Shown here: piece after piece, positions 25,143-32,949 of the stretch
How positions within the stretch are numbered: position 1 is the first letter of the stretch
How the letters are laid out: every line of letters starts with the position of its first letter
Assembly: GCF_001807265.1 (NCBI RefSeq)
Contig: NZ_KV788412.1
Location: 1 to 35,186, forward strand
From: Corynebacterium sp. HMSC05H05
GTDB taxonomy: Bacteria; Actinomycetota; Actinomycetes; Mycobacteriales; Mycobacteriaceae
Direction: 5' to 3'
Length of the DNA: 35,186 nucleotides
Notes under the pieces: model-generated
What the model saw: the letters and a program-made list of their open reading frames with translations, nothing else
What the model was told of the DNA's origin: nothing
The model's database searches: none
Made by a program: the position numbers and the translations under genes

Positions 25143-26693
25143 TTACCTGCCACCTCCGAGCAAGCTATCAAGGTTGGGCAATTCTATCGCAGGGGCAGGC
25201 TCGTTCGTGACCTCGGGCTGATTGCCTATCGACGTCGCACCTTCCGGCGCCCCACCCTGCTGCGTCGGAGTCGCCGCGGACGGCTGCTCCGGCGCGGAAG
25301 TTTCGGGGGCGGGCGCCTCGGCGGACGGTTCCGCCGGGGCGGGGGCGTTGTCGGCCTCGGACTCCTCGAAGCGCAGGGTGCCCGGGTTGCGCGGCTCTGT
25401 GATCGTGGTGCGCTCGCGCTCGGTGGTGGTTTCGGTGACCGGTTCTTCCGTGTCTTCTTCCTCCGGCGTCGGGGTGGTCTCGCTCATGGTGGGGCGCGGG
25501 GTGGTGGGGGTGCCGCCGCCGGTGAAGCGGTCGAACACGCCCTCGGTGTAGGCCCATGCGGTGCCGCCTGCAAGGAGCGCAAGCAGCAGAATCGCGGAGA
25601 TGACCGGGCCTGCCTTCGACGACTTCTTGTCCGGTTCGTGTTCGCGGGGCGCTGGTGTCGCGGCGCGGGAGGGGGCGGGGGGAGCCGGAGGACGTCGAGA
25701 AGCAACGGCCCTTGCGGCGGACGGCGGGTAGGCGCCCTCGGGGCGGGAGGTGCGCTCCTCGGCGACGCTGGCCAGCATCTGGGTGGACGCGGTCGCGGAC
25801 GGCTCGGTGGCCACGACCTGGGTGTGGCCGCCGGGCTGGGCGGGACGCAGGCCCTGGCGGACCTGGGAGATGGCCAGCTGAAACTCGTTGCCGTCGCGGA
25901 AGCGCTGACCGGGGTCTTTGCGCAGGGCGATCTCGATGAGCTCGCGCGCCGGGGCCGACACAGAAATCGGCAGGGCTGGCGGCTCGGCGGAGACGTGCGC
26001 GAGCGCCACCGACACCGACGAGTCGCCGGTAAACGGGCGCTTGCCGGAGAGCAGCTCGTAGCCCACCACGCCGAGCGAGTACACGTCGGAAGCCGCGGTG
26101 ACCTTCATGCCCTGGGCCTGCTCTGGGGAGACGTACTGGGCGGTGCCCACCACCATGCCGGTGCGGGTCAGCGGCACGGCCGCGGCGGCCTTGGCGATGC
26201 CGAAGTCCGTGATCTTGACCTGCCCGTGCTGGGTGAGCATGAGGTTGCCCGGCTTGATGTCGCGGTGCACCAGCCCCATGCGGTGGATCACGGCGAGGCC
26301 GTGGGCGGCCTGCTCGAGCACGTCGAGAGCCAGCGCCTCATCCAGCTGGCCTTCGCGGGCGATGAGGTCCGCGAGCGACTCGCCGCGGATGTACTCCATG
26401 ATGATGTAGCAGACGGTGAAGCCCGCGTCGGTGTCTGCCTCGCGGTAGTCGTAGGTGGCCACCACGTTGTCGGAGTTGATGCCCTGGGCGCTCAACGCCT
26501 CGTTGCGGAAGCGGGCGAGGAACTCCGCGTTGGAACTGAACTCGGGGCGCAGCACCTTGATGGCCACCTCGCGCTCGTTGGCCAAGTCGTCTGCCAGCCA
26601 CACGGTGGACATGCCGCCGTGGCCGATGATCCACTGCAGCTGGTAGCCGTCGCCGACGAGCTGTTGCAGGTCCTCGCGGTTTTCGGTGTTCAT
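25143..26693 (-). CDS. pknA: Ser/Thr protein kinase PknA
   Basis: The 516-residue kinase has a domain at 17-285: Gly loop IIGHGGMSTVW, Lys46 (AIK), HRDIKPGN at 143-150, DFG at 163-165 and activation loop LTRTGMVVGTAQYVSPEQ. A Pro/Ala-rich linker precedes a TM helix (GPVISAILLLALLAGGTAWAY, about 360-382) and a Thr/Glu/Pro-rich extracellular tail without PASTA domains. PknA acts upstream of or together with PknB and phosphorylates division and cell-wall proteins. Its ATG directly abuts the pbpA TAG. Confidence 0.95.
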   Translation of the reverse strand: MNTENREDLQQLVGDGYQLQWIIGHGGMSTVWLADDLANEREVAIKVLRPEFSSNAEFLARFRNEALSAQGINSDNVVATYDYREADTDAGFTVCYIIMEYIRGESLADLIAREGQLDEALALDVLEQAAHGLAVIHRMGLVHRDIKPGNLMLTQHGQVKITDFGIAKAAAAVPLTRTGMVVGTAQYVSPEQAQGMKVTAASDVYSLGVVGYELLSGKRPFTGDSSVSVALAHVSAEPPALPISVSAPARELIEIALRKDPGQRFRDGNEFQLAISQVRQGLRPAQPGGHTQVVATEPSATASTQMLASVAEERTSRPEGAYPPSAARAVASRRPPAPPAPSRAATPAPREHEPDKKSSKAGPVISAILLLALLAGGTAWAYTEGVFDRFTGGGTPTTPRPTMSETTPTPEEEDTEEPVTETTTERERTTITEPRNPGTLRFEESEADNAPAPAEPSAEAPAPETSAPEQPSAATPTQQGGAPEGATSIGNQPEVTNEPAPAIELPNLDSLLGGGR

Positions 26694-28148
26694 CTACTGT
26701 GCTCCTTCCACGGGTGCGGGGGCGGCGGGTGCTGCGCGCAGCACGGCGCGTCCGATCGGGCCGGCGACTTGGCCGCCGGTGGCTGCCTCGCCGAGGTTGC
26801 CGCCGTTTTTCACCACCACGGCAACGGCGACGTCCTTGGCCGGGTCGAACGCCACGTACCACACGTGCGGGGCGGCGCCTTCGGCGTGCTCGGCCGTGCC
26901 GGTCTTGGAGGCGAAGCCGTTGCCGTCGTAGCCCCACGTCCACCGCTCGGACGCGAACATCAAGTCCGTGATCGTCGCGGCTTCTTCTTCCGTTACGGCC
27001 TCGTTGAGCTCCACCGGCTCGGTTTCGTGCAGGACCTTGCCGTCGGCGTTGCGCACCTGCCGCACCACGTGCGGTTCCATGCGCTTGCCCTTATTTGCGA
27101 TGGTCGCAGACATCATCGCGGCTTGCAGCGCGGTCATGGTCACATCGCGCTGGCCGATGGCGGATTGAGCCACCTCGGCGCCGCCGGGCAGCTCGCCCAG
27201 CGAGCCGGCCGCATTCGGCAAACCCAGGTTGTAGCGCTCGCCCACGCCGAAGCGGGCGGCGGCGTCACGCAGCGCGTCCGGGCCGGCGGCAAGGCCCATC
27301 TGCACGAACGCGGTGTTGCACGACAGGGCGAACGCGGTGCGCAGCGGCACCTGCCCGCCGCCGGCGCAGGCCTGGCCGCCGTAGTTGGTCAGTGGGATGT
27401 TGTCCGTGCCCGGCAGAATCGTCTGCGCCTCGCCGGTCAGCGGCGATTCCGGCGTGAAACCGTTTCGCAGGCCCGCGGCGGTGGTGATGATCTTGAAAAT
27501 CGAGCCCGGCGGCAGCTGCTCCTGCGCCGCGTGGTTGAGCAGCGGGTTCGACGGGTTGCCGGTGGCCTCGGCCCAGGCGCCCTCAGCGGTGGCCGGGTTG
27601 GCGATGCCGTTGGGGTCAAAGCTGGGGGTGGAGGCCATGGAGAGCACCTCGCCTGTCGACGCCCTCACGGCCACCACCGCACCATCAAAGCCCGGGTTGG
27701 CCAGCTGGTCGTACGAGAAGGCCTGCAGGTTCGGGTCCAGCGTCAGGTCGACGGTGTCGCCCTTCTTGCCGTCCTCGAGCCCAGTGCGCAGGAAACGCGA
27801 GGCGGTGCCGGAATCGCCGGTGAGGTCGCCGTTGTGGGTGGCTTCCAGCTGGGAGGTGCCGAACTGGTCGGAGACAAACCCCACGATCGGCGCGAACGAC
27901 CACGGCATGTTCGGGTAACCGCGCTGGTAGAAGCCGGTCTCCTCGTTGCGGTAGCTTTGCGCCAGCACGGTCTCGCCCGCGACGATGTCGCCGCGGTTGG
28001 TGCGCTTGAGGTCCATGAGGATGCGCGAGTTGTGCTGGTTCTGCGCGTACTCGTCTTCGCGCATTCCCTGCACCACGGTGAAGTTGACTAGAAGCGCCGC
28101 GATCATCAGCAGCGCAACCACGGCGCCGTAGCGGATGGACTTGTTCAT
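26694..28148 (-). CDS. pbpA: Penicillin-binding protein (transpeptidase) PbpA
   Basis: The 484-residue class B PBP has an N-terminal TM anchor (about 8-28), a short pedestal and a C-terminal transpeptidase domain that cross-links peptidoglycan. Catalytic motifs are SIFK (Ser216, Lys219), SCN (276-278) and KTGT (from Lys415). It is the usual partner of the SEDS protein encoded just upstream. Its ATG overlaps the rodA TGA by ATGA and its stop abuts pknA. Confidence 0.95.
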   Translation of the reverse strand: MNKSIRYGAVVALLMIAALLVNFTVVQGMREDEYAQNQHNSRILMDLKRTNRGDIVAGETVLAQSYRNEETGFYQRGYPNMPWSFAPIVGFVSDQFGTSQLEATHNGDLTGDSGTASRFLRTGLEDGKKGDTVDLTLDPNLQAFSYDQLANPGFDGAVVAVRASTGEVLSMASTPSFDPNGIANPATAEGAWAEATGNPSNPLLNHAAQEQLPPGSIFKIITTAAGLRNGFTPESPLTGEAQTILPGTDNIPLTNYGGQACAGGGQVPLRTAFALSCNTAFVQMGLAAGPDALRDAAARFGVGERYNLGLPNAAGSLGELPGGAEVAQSAIGQRDVTMTALQAAMMSATIANKGKRMEPHVVRQVRNADGKVLHETEPVELNEAVTEEEAATITDLMFASERWTWGYDGNGFASKTGTAEHAEGAAPHVWYVAFDPAKDVAVAVVVKNGGNLGEAATGGQVAGPIGRAVLRAAPAAPAPVEGAQ

Positions 28149-29497
28149 CGTGCACCCACCACCTCAGGGCGCGCGGTGCCCGCTGCGACGGCGTCGTAGT
28201 CCGCGGGGCGGTTCGCGCTGTTGGAGATACGCAGCAGCAGCCCCAGCAGGATGTAGTTGGCCATCACGGACGAGCCGCCGGCGGACATGAACGGCGTGGT
28301 CAGGCCCGTCATGGGCAGCATGGCGGACACGCCGCCGGCGACCACGAAGATCTGGATGACAATGGTCAGCGCCAGTCCGGAGGCAAGCAGCTTGCCGTAG
28401 GAGTCGCGCGCCTGCATGGCGGTGCGGAACCCGCGGGTGATAAACACCGCGAACAGGCACAGCACCGCGGCGATGCCCACAAAGCCCAGCTCCTCGCCGA
28501 TGGCGGCCAGGATGTAGTCGGAGTGCGCCACGGGCACCAGCTCCGGGTGCCCGTAGCCCAGGCCGGTGCCGGTGATGCCGCCCCAGCTCAGGCCGATCAG
28601 GGCGTTGGCGGGCTGGTTGCCAATGCCGTCGAAGTCCGCGAACGGGTCGATGAAGTTGGACACGCGCTCCTGGATCTTGGAGCTGACCTGGTAGACCGCG
28701 TAGCCGCCCACGGCCACTAGGCCCACGCCGATGAACAGCCAGGAAGCGCGGCCGGTGGCAAAGTAGACCATGCCCAGCACGGTGGCGAAGAGCAGCAGCG
28801 CCGGGCCGAAGTCGTTGGAGATGCCCATGATCAAAATCGCGATCGCCCACACAATGAGGATGGGCGCGAGGTCGCGGATGCGCGGGAAGGTCATGCCCAA
28901 AAAGCGCTTGCCGGCCACGGTGAACAGGGCGCGCTTCTGCGCCAGCAGCTGGGCGAAGAAGATCAAAAGCAGGATCTTGGAAAACTCGCCGGGCTGGATG
29001 GAAAACGGACCTAACCACAGCCAGATGCGCGCCTCCTCGTACCCCGGGGGCTGCGGCCACACCAGCGGCAGGGCCAAAAGGATCAGGCCGACTAGGCCCA
29101 GCAGGTAGGAGTAGCGCGACAGGGACTTATGGTCGCGGATGACAATCAGGGTCAGCACCATCAGCCCCACGCCGACCAAGGACCACAGCATCTGGCGCTC
29201 CGCCAGCGGGCCGTAGCCGGGGCGTTCTGCCAGGTCGAGGCGGTAGATCACCACCAGGCCCACGGCGTTGAGCAGCGCGACCACGGGCAGCATCACCTGG
29301 TCCGCGTGCGGCGCCAAAAACGCGATGGCCACGTGCGCGATGGCGTAGACGCCCATGAACCCGCCGATGATGTAGAGCATCTCGGTGGACAGGGTGCGCC
29401 CTTGGCTCGTCTCTAAGCCGAAGAGCATCAGCGCAAGAAGGCCTGTGGCGAATAGCAGGAGGAGCAGCTCGCGGCTGCGGGAAACTAGCCGGCTCAT
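28145..29497 (-). CDS. rodA: SEDS family peptidoglycan glycosyltransferase RodA
   Basis: The 450-residue protein has about ten to twelve TM helices and polymerises lipid II. SEDS signatures are NPFSIQPGEFSKI-like LGPFSIQPGEFSKILLLIF, GIGNQPANALIGLSWGGITGTGLGYGHPELVPVAHSDYILAAIGEELGF with the conserved catalytic-region Asp, and GLTTPFMSAGGSSVMANY. The start at 29497 was chosen because it has a GGGAGG ribosome binding site and a 4-bp ATGA overlap with pstP; the longer frame adds unrelated residues. It is coupled to pbpA downstream. Confidence 0.94.
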   Translation of the reverse strand: MSRLVSRSRELLLLLFATGLLALMLFGLETSQGRTLSTEMLYIIGGFMGVYAIAHVAIAFLAPHADQVMLPVVALLNAVGLVVIYRLDLAERPGYGPLAERQMLWSLVGVGLMVLTLIVIRDHKSLSRYSYLLGLVGLILLALPLVWPQPPGYEEARIWLWLGPFSIQPGEFSKILLLIFFAQLLAQKRALFTVAGKRFLGMTFPRIRDLAPILIVWAIAILIMGISNDFGPALLLFATVLGMVYFATGRASWLFIGVGLVAVGGYAVYQVSSKIQERVSNFIDPFADFDGIGNQPANALIGLSWGGITGTGLGYGHPELVPVAHSDYILAAIGEELGFVGIAAVLCLFAVFITRGFRTAMQARDSYGKLLASGLALTIVIQIFVVAGGVSAMLPMTGLTTPFMSAGGSSVMANYILLGLLLRISNSANRPADYDAVAAGTARPEVVGAR

Positions 29498-30864
29498 CGC
29501 ACCTCCCGGCACTTGCCTTCGTCGGCGCTCTTCTTGTCCGTGCACGCCGGAAGCGCCTGATCCGCCAACTCATTCAGCTTGGCTAATACATCGTCGTAGG
29601 AGCCGGTGACTTCTGCGACCTCGCGCTTGTCCTGCGGCAGGTCTTCGGTGGAGAAGATGCTGCAATCGCCAGGCTTGGTGTCCTTGGCAATCACGCGCAG
29701 GTCGCCCTTGGTGTTCAGGCAGGCGCGCTGAATGTCCTCGGTTTTCGCGTCCGCGAACAGGTTGTCGCGGGTGGTGTGCTGCACCACAAACTCGCCGGAG
29801 TCCTGCACCTTCAGCGCGTACTCGTCGGTGGCGCGGGACTGCGACCACATCACGCCCGCCACCGCGAGCACCAGCAGAAGCACAAGCGTTGCGACGACCC
29901 AAGGCCACACCGACGACGGCTGATTCTTCCCTGCGACGCCGACAGCGCCGCTAGTGTGGTCCTCCTCGTCGTCGCCGGAATCGGCGTCTTGGAGCTTGGC
30001 CCGGTTGTGGTCCGGGGTGATGGTCTCGGACTTGCGCAGCAGCGCTGCGGCGCGCGACGCCGCGGAGTCCGGGTGGGAGGACTCGTAGCCCGGGTCCAGC
30101 GCGCCGGCCTTGACCACGGCGCGGTTCTCCCTGGTCTCGTCACCCTCGGTGGCCTCCACGACCTCCGCCACCACCACGGTGACGTTGTCCGGCCCGCCGG
30201 AGCGCAGCGCCAGCTCGATCAGGCGGTTCGCCGCCATCTCCGGGGTTCCGTCTCCGAGCGCGAGCTGGATGGTCTGCTGGGTCACCGGGTCGCTCAACCC
30301 GTCGGAGCACAGCAGGATCCGATCGTCCGGCTTGACCTGGATCAGCTCCAGGTACGGCTCCACGGCCCGGCCGGTGTACGCCTTCAAGATCAACGACTTC
30401 TGCGGATGCGAGGAGACGTCCTCGGGCGCGAGTTTGCCGTCGTTGACCAGCGACTGGACGAAGGTGTCGTCGACGGTGAGCTGGCGGAGCTCGCCGTCGC
30501 GAAGCAGATAGCCCCTGGAGTCGCCCACGTGGATCAGGCCGAGCTCGCGGCCGTTGAACATCGTCGCGGTCAGGGTGGTGCCCATGCCGGCCTGCTCGGG
30601 GTGCTCGGCCACGGACGCCTCGATGGCGGCGTTGCCGTCCTCGGCCGCCGCGCCCAAAAGCGCGAGCATGTCCGCGTCTTCGGGGTCGCGGTCCAGGTGC
30701 TCGAGGTGCTCGACCATGAGCTGGCTGGCCACCTCGCCGGCGGCGTGGCCGCCCATGCCGTCCGCAAGCACGAGCAGGTGCGGGCCCGCGTATGCGGAGT
30801 CCTCGTTGTTGGCGCGGACCAGGCCGCGGTCGGACACGGCCACGAAATCTAGCGCGAGCTTCAC
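29494..30864 (-). CDS. pstP: PP2C-type Ser/Thr protein phosphatase PstP
   Basis: This 456-residue phosphatase reverses PknA/PknB phosphorylation. The metal-binding PP2C motifs are RANNEDS (Glu21, Asp22), ADGMGGHAAGE (from Asp35), GDSRGYL, LLCSDGLSD and GGPDNVTVV. The catalytic domain covers about 1-240. A linker with acidic stretches leads to one TM helix (about 313-335, WPWVVATLVLLLVLAVAGVMW) and a C-terminal extracytoplasmic segment with three Cys. Its start overlaps the fhaB stop by ATGA. Confidence 0.95.
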   Translation of the reverse strand: MKLALDFVAVSDRGLVRANNEDSAYAGPHLLVLADGMGGHAAGEVASQLMVEHLEHLDRDPEDADMLALLGAAAEDGNAAIEASVAEHPEQAGMGTTLTATMFNGRELGLIHVGDSRGYLLRDGELRQLTVDDTFVQSLVNDGKLAPEDVSSHPQKSLILKAYTGRAVEPYLELIQVKPDDRILLCSDGLSDPVTQQTIQLALGDGTPEMAANRLIELALRSGGPDNVTVVVAEVVEATEGDETRENRAVVKAGALDPGYESSHPDSAASRAAALLRKSETITPDHNRAKLQDADSGDDEEDHTSGAVGVAGKNQPSSVWPWVVATLVLLLVLAVAGVMWSQSRATDEYALKVQDSGEFVVQHTTRDNLFADAKTEDIQRACLNTKGDLRVIAKDTKPGDCSIFSTEDLPQDKREVAEVTGSYDDVLAKLNELADQALPACTDKKSADEGKCREVR

Positions 30865-31310
30865 GGCATCAGCCTCACAATCGTGCGTCCCATCTTCATG
30901 TCCGTGCCCACGGTCACCCGCTCAGGCTGGTCAATGCGCACCCCGTTGACGAAGGTGCCGTTGCGCGAATCCAGGTCCTCCACGAACCAGTCGCTGCCCC
31001 TGCGGAACAGGCGCGCGTGGCGCGAGGAGGCGAAGTCGTCGCCCAGCTGGAAATCGTTGTCTCCCGCTCTACCAACAGTCAAGTCTTCTAAGCTGGCAAT
31101 TTCCATGTGGGAGCCTTGCAGCGGCCCCTCAACTACCGCAAGGGTGCGGGCCTTCTCCCTGGGGGCGGGGGCGGAAGCACTTGCTTGACGACGCACCGTG
31201 CCACCCGCCGACACCACATCCTTCCTCTGCGTCCACATCACAAGGAAAATGAACACCCAGAGCAAGGCCAGAAGGCCGAAGCGGGCGCTGAGGATCATGG
31301 TCGAATCCAT
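30861..31310 (-). CDS. fhaB: FHA-domain membrane protein FhaB (FipA-like)
   Basis: The 149-residue protein has an N-terminal TM helix (about 9-27) and a C-terminal FHA domain (about 65-147) that reads phosphothreonine. FHA residues are Gly80-Arg81 (TVGRAGDNDF), Ser96-x-His98 (SSRHARL) and Asn117-Gly118 (DSRNGTFVNG). In mycobacteria the orthologue FipA links FtsZ and FtsQ. The operon position between fhaA and pstP is conserved. A GAAGGG ribosome binding site lies in the 12-nt gap after the fhaA TAA. Confidence 0.93.
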   Translation of the reverse strand: MDSTMILSARFGLLALLWVFIFLVMWTQRKDVVSAGGTVRRQASASAPAPREKARTLAVVEGPLQGSHMEIASLEDLTVGRAGDNDFQLGDDFASSRHARLFRRGSDWFVEDLDSRNGTFVNGVRIDQPERVTVGTDMKMGRTIVRLMP

Positions 31311-31322
31311 GGCAAACCCTTC

Positions 31323-32216
31323 TTACGGGCGGAAGTATTCGGTGCTGGGGTGCGCCACCGAGTCCGTGAACTCCGGCTGGTTGGCGCTGGCCTGCGGCTG
31401 GTCCTCACCGCCGATGATGCGGACCTCAATGCTGGAATGGCCCAGCGTGATCACGTCGCCGTCCGCCAACATCCAGTTTTCCACCGGCTCGTCGTTGACC
31501 GTGGTGCCGTTGGTGGACTGCAGGTCCACCAGCACCGCCACCTGGCCGTCCCAGGTGATCTCCGCGTGCTGGCGCGAGACGCCGGTGTCCGGCAGGCGGA
31601 AGTCCGAATCGTTGGAGCGGCCCAGGATGTTGGAGCCCTCGTGGACCAGGTACGTGCGCGACGAGCCGTCCTGAAGCAGCAGGCTCACCGTGGCCGCATC
31701 GGGGTTGGCAGCGGCCTGCGGGTCCTGCGGCTGGTTGGAATTAGGTTCGGACATTGCATCCTCCTTCAATTGCGAGCGCGAGGCCTTGCGCTTCTTCGGC
31801 TCCGCCACAATGGCGTCGAAGCCGCTGACCACATCCGGCATGGTGTCGATGTAGCTAGACACCCGGAGCTGGCCAGTGCGCAGACCCGACTCCTCCGCGA
31901 TACGCACAACAACAGGGCCATCCAAAAACCACTGCTTGTTGCGCACGTAGCGCATGAGTTGATCGGCGAGGTCCACAGGAAGATCGCGGTTCTGCGACAG
32001 GTTCTCCAAGTCCTTCGAAGACACACCCACCGCGTACACGTTCGGGGCGACGTACTCGTCCTTATCCGTGACCACCAGCGAGTCCTGGGCCTCCTGCTTG
32101 ACCAGCTCCTCAATTTCTTCAGGCACAACCTTGCCGCCGAACAGCGCCGCCATGGAATTGTCCAAGCCGCGCTGCAGAGAACTGTCCAGCTTTGCCAGCC
32201 TGTCCATCACTGCCAT
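31323..32216 (-). CDS. fhaA: FHA-domain protein FhaA with DUF3662 domain
   Basis: The 297-residue protein has an N-terminal DUF3662-type domain (about 1-130, MDRLAKLDSSLQRGLDNSMAALFGGKVVPEEIEELVKQEAQ), a short linker and a C-terminal FHA domain (about 195-275) with LGRSNDSDFRLPDTGVSRQHAEI and LQSTNGTTVND. FhaA binds phosphorylated PknB and the MurJ (MviN) pseudokinase domain in mycobacteria, controlling peptidoglycan precursor export. I placed the start at 32216 because it follows a near-perfect AGGAGGT; the longer frame adds residues without family similarity. It is the first gene of the minus-strand operon. Confidence 0.94.
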   Translation of the reverse strand: MAVMDRLAKLDSSLQRGLDNSMAALFGGKVVPEEIEELVKQEAQDSLVVTDKDEYVAPNVYAVGVSSKDLENLSQNRDLPVDLADQLMRYVRNKQWFLDGPVVVRIAEESGLRTGQLRVSSYIDTMPDVVSGFDAIVAEPKKRKASRSQLKEDAMSEPNSNQPQDPQAAANPDAATVSLLLQDGSSRTYLVHEGSNILGRSNDSDFRLPDTGVSRQHAEITWDGQVAVLVDLQSTNGTTVNDEPVENWMLADGDVITLGHSSIEVRIIGGEDQPQASANQPEFTDSVAHPSTEYFRP

Positions 32217-32263
32217 TTCCTGCGCACCTCCTTTCTTCACATCAGAATTTAAGTAACCCGGAC

Positions 32264-32269
32264 AGTATA
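32264..32269 (-). promoter_or_regulatory. -10 element of the fhaA-crgA operon
   Basis: TATACT on the minus strand lies 48 nt upstream of the fhaA start, a strong match to the corynebacterial -10. No good -35 is visible at 16-18 bp. The start of transcription would be near 32257. Confidence 0.6.
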
Positions 32270-32352
32270 GGTGCCGCACCCGACACCACCTATCCGCGCA
32301 GCGTGTCGGCCCCGTTTTTTAGCCGGGGTAAAAGGCGGTGTGCGCTGGCGAT

Positions 32353-32382
32353 TTGTAGTTTTTGTGAGGTGCGTTCTATATT
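32353..32382 (+). promoter_or_regulatory. Promoter of tRNA-Leu
   Basis: TTGTAG (32353-32358) and TATATT (32377-32382) are 18 bp apart. Predicted initiation near 32389 is about 7 nt before the mature tRNA 5' end. The promoter diverges from that of fhaA. Confidence 0.65.
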
Positions 32383-32395
32383 AATCAAGTCGCCC

Positions 32396-32479
32396 GCCCG
32401 GGTGGCGGAATTGGCAGACGCGCTGGCTTCAGGTGCCAGTGTTCGCAAGAACGTGGGGGTTCAAGTCCCCCCCCGGGCA
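32396..32479 (+). tRNA. tRNA-Leu (anticodon CAG)
   Basis: A full class II cloverleaf is visible. The acceptor GCCCGGG (32396-32402) pairs with CCCGGGC (32472-32478), followed by discriminator A. The anticodon stem CTGGC/GCCAG encloses loop TTCAGGT with anticodon CAG. A long variable arm (TGTTCGCAAGAACG) and the T-arm GGGGG-TTCAAGT-CCCCC complete it. The CCA end is not encoded. The location beside fhaA is conserved in Corynebacteriales. Confidence 0.97.
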
Positions 32480-32488
32480 CAAACTAAG

Positions 32489-32530
32489 TCTCGAGACACC
32501 GTTCCTACGGTGTCTCGAGATTTTTCTTTT
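32489..32530 (+). terminator. Terminator of tRNA-Leu
   Basis: A 14-bp stem (32489-32502 with 32507-32520) with loop TCCT is followed by TTTTTCTTTT. It is very strong. Confidence 0.92.
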
Positions 32531-32817
32531 TCGGTGTGCCCCGGGGAGTGGTGGGGCTGGCTCCTAGGTGGACTGATGCGGAAGCAGCCTAGGGATCGCC
32601 GAGTTCGGCGGCTCGAGATGCAGAGGCAGGGCCATTGCTTATCGACGAGCGCTCCGTTGCCGCTTTCGGCTTTCGCGTAACGCATGGCGGAACGATGTCT
32701 CGAGAGATGGTTTTTCACACCGGCGGGCACTTTCCACACGTGGGCTCCTCTGACGTCTCCTCCGCTGGTTCCTCGGAGGGCAGCTCGAACTAGCACCCTT
32801 CTGAGCTAGGCGCGTAC
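32531..32817. other. Non-coding stretch between two plus-strand terminators
   Basis: No convincing gene is found on either strand; the open frames have no recognisable domain and no ribosome binding site. TGTCTCGAGA at 32696-32705 repeats part of the tRNA terminator stem (32511-32520). Since a second strong plus-strand terminator follows at 32818, a small RNA could be transcribed here, but no promoter is clear. Confidence 0.4.
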
Positions 32818-32856
32818 AACCCCGGCAGGCTGGACCCCCAGCCCGCCGGGGTTTTT
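32818..32856 (+). terminator. Strong orphan terminator (plus strand)
   Basis: A 9-bp outer stem (32818-32826 with 32845-32853) plus a 6-bp inner stem (32828-32833 with 32838-32843) is followed by TTTTT. It points away from the tRNA and has no annotated gene before it. Confidence 0.8.
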
Positions 32857-32870
32857 CGCTCCCTCCCGTC

Positions 32871-32949
32871 CGCCTCTTCCCGCAAACCAGGAGCAAGCAC
32901 CCACTGACAACTCCGGCCTTGCTCCGGGGCGCGTGCTCAGGGTCTGCGG
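32871..32949. repeat. Hairpin repeat of element B at the gene's 3' end
   Basis: Outer arms CCGCAAACC (32880-32888) and GGTCTGCGG (32941-32949) pair with one mismatch. Inner GGAGCAAG (32890-32897) pairs with CTTGCTCC (32918-32925). The nuclease gene's stop codon (32937-32939) lies within the hairpin. A 21-nt segment (32883-32903) is identical to 34027-34047 in the other hairpin. Confidence 0.75.

Noticed and set aside
23634..28091. 1485-codon open frame antisense to pknB-pknA-pbpA
   Set aside because: It is a shadow of three well-recognised genes in high-GC DNA, rich in Gly/Arg/His/Val without domain sense.
32489..32705. Third decayed hairpin element marked by repeated TGTCTCGAGA
   Set aside because: Only a 10-bp self-complementary block is shared, one copy being part of the tRNA terminator; no nuclease-gene remnant is readable between.
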